Shown piece after piece: positions 60,905 to 64,000 of a stretch of DNA of 64,000 bases (position 1 is its first letter; each line of letters starts with the position of its first letter). Under the pieces are notes generated by a model, which saw only the letters and a list, made by a program, of their open reading frames with translations, ran no database searches and had not been told where the DNA came from. The DNA is taken from contig NZ_CP063808.1 in the NCBI RefSeq assembly GCF_018128905.1, forward strand, positions 4,340,001 through 4,404,000, read 5' to 3'. The stretch comes from Streptomyces sp. A2-16. GTDB lineage: Bacteria; Actinomycetota; Actinomycetes; Streptomycetales; Streptomycetaceae. The position numbers were made by a program, and so were the translations under genes.

Positions 60905-60932
60905 GTCTCCCAGGGCCGAGGCCCTGGGAGAC
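60905..60932. terminator. 13-bp perfect hairpin after the dioxygenase gene
   Basis: GTCTCCCAGGGCC (60905-60917), GA, GGCCCTGGGAGAC (60920-60932). It lies 20 bp past the end of the minus-strand operon, so the two convergent operons each have their own terminator. Confidence 0.82.
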
Positions 60933-60952
60933 GGGAAGCGTTGGCAGGCAGG

Positions 60953-61885
60953 TCATACGCCCTTGGGGGCGAGCACGATGTCGAAGCGCACCCGGCTCCA
61001 CGTGCCGTCGATGACGCGGCCGTCAGGCGTGGGCGTGCCTGCGGGCTGCCGCTCGAACCGCTTGATCAGGGAGTCCTTCACGCCGAACACGGTGTCCTTG
61101 CGGCCGATCGGGTCGCCCTCGGGGAAGATGTGCGTCACCAGCGTGCGTGCCCCCTCGTGGGACACCATGAAGTGCAGGTGGCTGGCGCGCAGCGGTGAGC
61201 GGCCGACCGCGTCGAGCATCTTGCCGACGGGTCCGTCGTTCGGGATGGGGTACGGCGTCGGGGTGAGGCCCCAGAAGCGGTAGCCGCCGTCGGCCGCGGA
61301 GAAGAGGTGCGCCCGGCCGGCCCGCTTGTCGGCCTCGTACTGCACGTCGTAGAGCCCGTCCTCGTCGGCCTCCCAGACCTCGATCCGCGCGCCGGCGAGC
61401 GGGGTGCCGTCGGTGTCGGTGACGGTGCCCTCGACCCAGCAGGGCTCGCCGGGGGCGCCGAAGGCCAGGTCGTCGCCGAGCTCGATGGCCGGGGAGTCCT
61501 CGACGAAGAACGGCCCGAAGACGGTCGCCTCGGTGGCGCCCTTGTACGCCTGGTTGTTGACGTTGATCGTCTGCATGCTCGCGCCGAGGGTGTCGGACAG
61601 CAGGATGAACTCCTGCCGGACCTCGTCGGTGATGTGGCCTGCCTTGGTGAGGAAGTCGATTGCCGTCCCCCACTCCTCCTCGGTCAGCCGGACCTCGCGG
61701 ATGAAGGAGTGCAGGTGCTTGACCAGGGAGGTCATGAGTTCCTGCAGCCGTGGGTCCTGGCAGGCGTCGAAGGAGGCCACGACGTTGTCGACGAGCTGCT
61801 GCTCGACCGCCTGCTGCTCCGGCGACACCTCGCGGTAGACGGTGCCGTGGGCCTGGGCCGAACCGGGGTTGACGTAGGTAGCCAT
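60953..61885 (-). CDS. Hydroxyquinol 1,2-dioxygenase (intradiol type)
   Basis: A 310-residue non-heme Fe(III) enzyme that opens hydroxyquinol between C1 and C2 to maleylacetate. An N-terminal helical dimer domain (IREVRLTEEEWGTAIDFLTK) precedes the beta-sandwich. The iron ligands are Tyr in GLYDVQY, Tyr in the TPTPYPIP region, and two His in RASHLHFMV. The length and the EATVFGPFFVED segment fit hydroxyquinol rather than catechol or protocatechuate enzymes. The ATG at 61885 follows GAAAGAGG. It is last in a minus-strand operon, 11 bp after maleylacetate reductase. Confidence 0.92.
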   Translation of the reverse strand: MATYVNPGSAQAHGTVYREVSPEQQAVEQQLVDNVVASFDACQDPRLQELMTSLVKHLHSFIREVRLTEEEWGTAIDFLTKAGHITDEVRQEFILLSDTLGASMQTINVNNQAYKGATEATVFGPFFVEDSPAIELGDDLAFGAPGEPCWVEGTVTDTDGTPLAGARIEVWEADEDGLYDVQYEADKRAGRAHLFSAADGGYRFWGLTPTPYPIPNDGPVGKMLDAVGRSPLRASHLHFMVSHEGARTLVTHIFPEGDPIGRKDTVFGVKDSLIKRFERQPAGTPTPDGRVIDGTWSRVRFDIVLAPKGV

Positions 61886-61896
61886 GACGGCCTCTT

Positions 61897-62964
61897 TCAG
61901 TTGATCGGGTCGCCGGCCCACGCCGCCTTCAGCAGCGCGGTCAGGTTCTCGTCGGTGACGGGGGCCGGGTTGTTGTCGGGGATCGCCTGAGTGATCGGCC
62001 CCAGCGCTTTGGCGATGCCGTCCCCGGGCATGCCGTAGTCGCGCAGCGCCCTCGGTGCGTCCAGCACCCGGCGCAGGGCGGCGAGACCGCCGTTCGCGGT
62101 CCGGGTACGGAAGACCGTGCCGAGGGCCTGGGCGATCCGCGCCTCCGCCTCCGGAGCGTGCCGGGCGTTGAAGGCCAGCACGTAGGGCAGCACGACGGCG
62201 TGGGTCTGAGCGTGCGGGAGGTTGAACATGCCGCCGAGGACGTGGCAGATCTTGTGATGCATCCCGGAGCCGGCCGAGGCGAACGCGACCGCGGCGAGGT
62301 AGGCGCCGTACAGCGTCTGCTCGATGCCCTCGACGCTCGTCGAGTCCTCGGCCACCGCCGGTAGCCCGGTCGCGAGTGCGCGGATGCCCTCCTGCGCCAA
62401 CGCCCGGTCGATCGGATCGGCACGCGGCGCCCACATCGAGTCCACGCAGTGCGCCATCGCGTTCAGGCCGCTGGCCACGGTCATCTCGCCGGGCAGCGTG
62501 GTCAGCAGACCGGCGTCGTAGACGACCGAGGCGGGCAGCACCTTGTCGTCCACGCCGGTGGTCTTGGTCTCGCGTTCGGTCAGGCCCCATACGTTGGTCG
62601 CCTCGGAGCCGGCGTACGTGGTGGGTACCGCGACGATCGGCAGCCCGGTGGTCAACGCCACCGCCTTGGCCAGACCCGTTGTCGAGCCGCCGCCGACGCT
62701 GACCAGGATGTCCGCGCCCGCTCCGGCCGCGGCCTGGAGGGCGCGTGCCGCGACGTCGACCGGTACGTGCATCACGACCTCCTCGTGACGCAGGACGACC
62801 GGGATCTCCTTCGCGATCGGGTCGGCCAGCTCCTTCTCGCGGTCCGACGCGATGAGCATGACCTTGGCACCGCCGAGCGCCTCGACCTCCGCGGCCACGG
62901 CGGCGGGCGACTCCCCGGCCGCGAACACCACCCGCTGGGGGAGGGTTGCGTGGGTGAACTTCAT
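61897..62964 (-). CDS. Maleylacetate reductase
   Basis: A 355-residue enzyme of the iron-containing alcohol dehydrogenase superfamily that reduces maleylacetate to 3-oxoadipate with NAD(P)H. GGGSTTGLAKAVAL binds the cofactor, VPTTYAGSEATNVWG follows, and GMHHKICHVLGGMFNLPHAQ is characteristic of the maleylacetate branch. The ATG at 62964 shares a base with the upstream stop (TGATG), so translation is coupled. It works directly after the dioxygenase. Confidence 0.92.
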   Translation of the reverse strand: MKFTHATLPQRVVFAAGESPAAVAAEVEALGGAKVMLIASDREKELADPIAKEIPVVLRHEEVVMHVPVDVAARALQAAAGAGADILVSVGGGSTTGLAKAVALTTGLPIVAVPTTYAGSEATNVWGLTERETKTTGVDDKVLPASVVYDAGLLTTLPGEMTVASGLNAMAHCVDSMWAPRADPIDRALAQEGIRALATGLPAVAEDSTSVEGIEQTLYGAYLAAVAFASAGSGMHHKICHVLGGMFNLPHAQTHAVVLPYVLAFNARHAPEAEARIAQALGTVFRTRTANGGLAALRRVLDAPRALRDYGMPGDGIAKALGPITQAIPDNNPAPVTDENLTALLKAAWAGDPIN

Positions 62965-63560
62965 CAGGCTCCCGCCAGCCATTGCTTGCCTTCCGAGTAG
63001 AGCTGTTCGACTGCTGGACCGGTGAGGCCGGGGAGCCCGTCCCTCACCGTGAAGCCCGCCTTGGTCTGGAGATAGGCCAGATGCCGGTAGCCGACCGGGA
63101 ACCGGTCCAGCAGTTCGGAATCCAACGGCAACGAGGCGGCGGGATCTACGACGTCGAGCCGGTCCTTCTCGTAGATCGGCTGCCGGCGCACCAGGGTCCA
63201 GCGCCCCTGGTGGCGGGAGAGGAAGTCGTAGAAGCGGCCGGTGCAGACGACATCGACCTCGACGCCGTCGATGCCCGCGCGCTGATTGATCGTCATCTTC
63301 GTCTGGGCGACGGCCCGGTCGCCGACGATGTCCGCGGTGTGGCCGCCCAGGAAGTGGAGGATGCTGACCCCGTTCTCGAAGCCCTCACGACTGGCCTTGA
63401 TGAAGTCGGTGGCACTTCCCTGGAACCATGTGGCGCTCATCCAGCCGTCACGCGGATGCCAGACCGTGGCGAAGCGATCCCAGTCCCCGGCGTCGCGCCA
63501 CAGCGCCCAGTTCTCCACGAGCTGCCGGATCTCGTGGCGATCCTTGTCGCTCTGCGACAT
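62964..63560 (-). CDS. SnoaL_4/NTF2-like protein
   Basis: A 198-residue NTF2-fold protein: EIRQLVENWALWRDAGDWDRFATVWHPRDGWM, then SILHFLGGHTADIVGDRAVAQTKM and GRFYDFLSRHQGRWTLVRRQ. The length with a ~60-residue C-terminal extension resembles SnoaL-like_4 proteins and small subunits of ring-hydroxylating enzymes. It is coupled to maleylacetate reductase by TGATG. A dehydratase or isomerase role is possible. Confidence 0.83.
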   Translation of the reverse strand: MSQSDKDRHEIRQLVENWALWRDAGDWDRFATVWHPRDGWMSATWFQGSATDFIKASREGFENGVSILHFLGGHTADIVGDRAVAQTKMTINQRAGIDGVEVDVVCTGRFYDFLSRHQGRWTLVRRQPIYEKDRLDVVDPAASLPLDSELLDRFPVGYRHLAYLQTKAGFTVRDGLPGLTGPAVEQLYSEGKQWLAGA

Positions 63561-63796
63561 TGTTGACTCCTTTGAGGGGCGGAGATCCCCGGCACAGGGG
63601 TCTCATCAGAGAGACCGGAAGAACTCCTCCAGTTCCCGGTCGAGTTGTAGGGAGGTTTTCGTCTCCCGGGCGTCCGCCAGCCATGCCGCTCCCACCGCAG
63701 GGCTGAAAGCCGCGGCAAGGAACCACAGCCGGGGGAGCCCAGGCCGCAGGTGGGATGCACAGCAGTCACGCGCACCCCACCGACCTCGTCGCATCC
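63561..63796 (-). other. Spacer with possible short coding remnant
   Basis: The minus strand is open from 63794 to 63606 with ~60 codons ending DRELEEFFRSL. It has no ribosome site, family or normal start and may be a remnant of a gene once lying between the NTF2-like and aldehyde dehydrogenase genes. Confidence 0.3.
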
Positions 63797-64000
63797 TCAG
63801 ATGGGGTAGTGGCGGGATCCCGACTGGATGGTGATCCAGCGCAACTCGGTGAACTCCTCCAGCGCGGCGCGGGATCCGAACCGGCCCCAGCCGCTGGCGC
63901 CGACACCGCCGAAGGGCATCTGGGGTTCGTCGTGCACGGTGGCGCCGTTGATGTGGCAGATGCCGGACCTGATCCGGCGGGCCACGTCGAGTGCGGCGGC
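63797..64000 (-). CDS. Aldehyde dehydrogenase, C-terminal part (5' end outside window)
   Basis: The frame is open to the right edge and encodes the last ~67 residues of an aldehyde dehydrogenase: ARRIRSGICHINGATVHDEP, MPFGGVGASGWGRFG, and FTELRWITIQ near the end. The wording resembles the benzaldehyde/vanillin/salicylaldehyde dehydrogenase group. It probably makes the ring acid used by the FAD hydroxylase. The catalytic residues lie outside the window. Confidence 0.88.
   Translation of the reverse strand, partial: AAALDVARRIRSGICHINGATVHDEPQMPFGGVGASGWGRFGSRAALEEFTELRWITIQSGSRHYPI

Noticed and set aside
1..64000. tRNA, rRNA, riboswitch, attachment site or replication origin
   Set aside because: I saw no cloverleaf-like, T-box, TPP- or B12-type conserved segment and no att-like direct repeat at a tRNA. 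A dedicated covariance-model scan (Infernal, tRNAscan) would be decisive.

Overview
The window has very high GC content (roughly 70%), strongly biased third codon positions, frequent GTG starts and GTGA/ATGA overlaps. It is rich in regulator types typical of Streptomyces: MmyB-like XRE, SARP/BTAD, ECF41 sigma, WYL and GbsR. I read it as chromosomal, accessory (arm-like) DNA of a Streptomyces or close relative. It mixes intact catabolic and regulatory genes with many relics (broken genes, IS fragments).

Left part (1-5.4 kb): the end of an aldehyde dehydrogenase gene, an aldo/keto reductase, a haloacid-dehalogenase-type hydrolase, a DAO-family FAD amine oxidase and an aspartase, all on the plus strand. 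They look like an amine/amino-acid catabolic operon and are followed by a relic of a 3-oxoacid CoA-transferase pair. At 5.4-7.1 kb a divergent XRE regulator/short-chain dehydrogenase (SDR) pair recurs as a paralogous pair at 38.4-40.0 kb, with the same operator-like sequence. Arsenic genes follow in two blocks: arsC / arsR-aquaporin (7.2-8.9 kb) and arsR / flavoprotein-MFS (11.1-14.3 kb). Between them lie a complete IS5-like element with a -1 frameshift signal and one unknown gene.

Middle part (14.6-29 kb): an SDR/TetR pair with three operators, a truncated tartrate-dehydrogenase-like gene, a VOC/WYL pair, and a decayed stretch containing an in-frame amber codon, a frameshifted gene and a broken DoxX gene. 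Next is an AhpD-like gene with a matching ECF41 promoter and an ECF41 sigma factor. A membrane-anchored STAND NTPase with TPR repeats is bracketed by IS debris, followed by an orphan LacI regulator with a palindromic operator.

29-51 kb: an aminoglycoside-adenylyltransferase-like protein with an extra N-terminal domain, a four-gene cell-envelope operon (secreted anchored protein, membrane protein, M48 peptidase, lipoprotein), a SARP-like regulator divergent from an alpha/beta hydrolase, the second XRE/SDR pair abutting a degenerate IS, a repeat protein with its GbsR-type regulator, secreted crystallin-like proteins, a LysR and a DUF5937-type regulator, a second lipoprotein, and small VOC, HAD and NTF2-like genes.

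Right part (51.8-64 kb): an aromatic catabolic cluster. An SDR, an MFS pump, an NTF2-like protein, an IclR regulator, an FAD hydroxylase, a ThDP enzyme, a second SDR and a VOC protein converge on a minus-strand operon with hydroxyquinol 1,2-dioxygenase, maleylacetate reductase, an NTF2-like protein and an aldehyde dehydrogenase that runs off the edge. Related 17-bp boxes occur in three of its intergenic regions and suggest one IclR regulon. The likely overall route is a side-chain-bearing aromatic to a hydroxybenzoate, then hydroxyquinol, maleylacetate and 3-oxoadipate.
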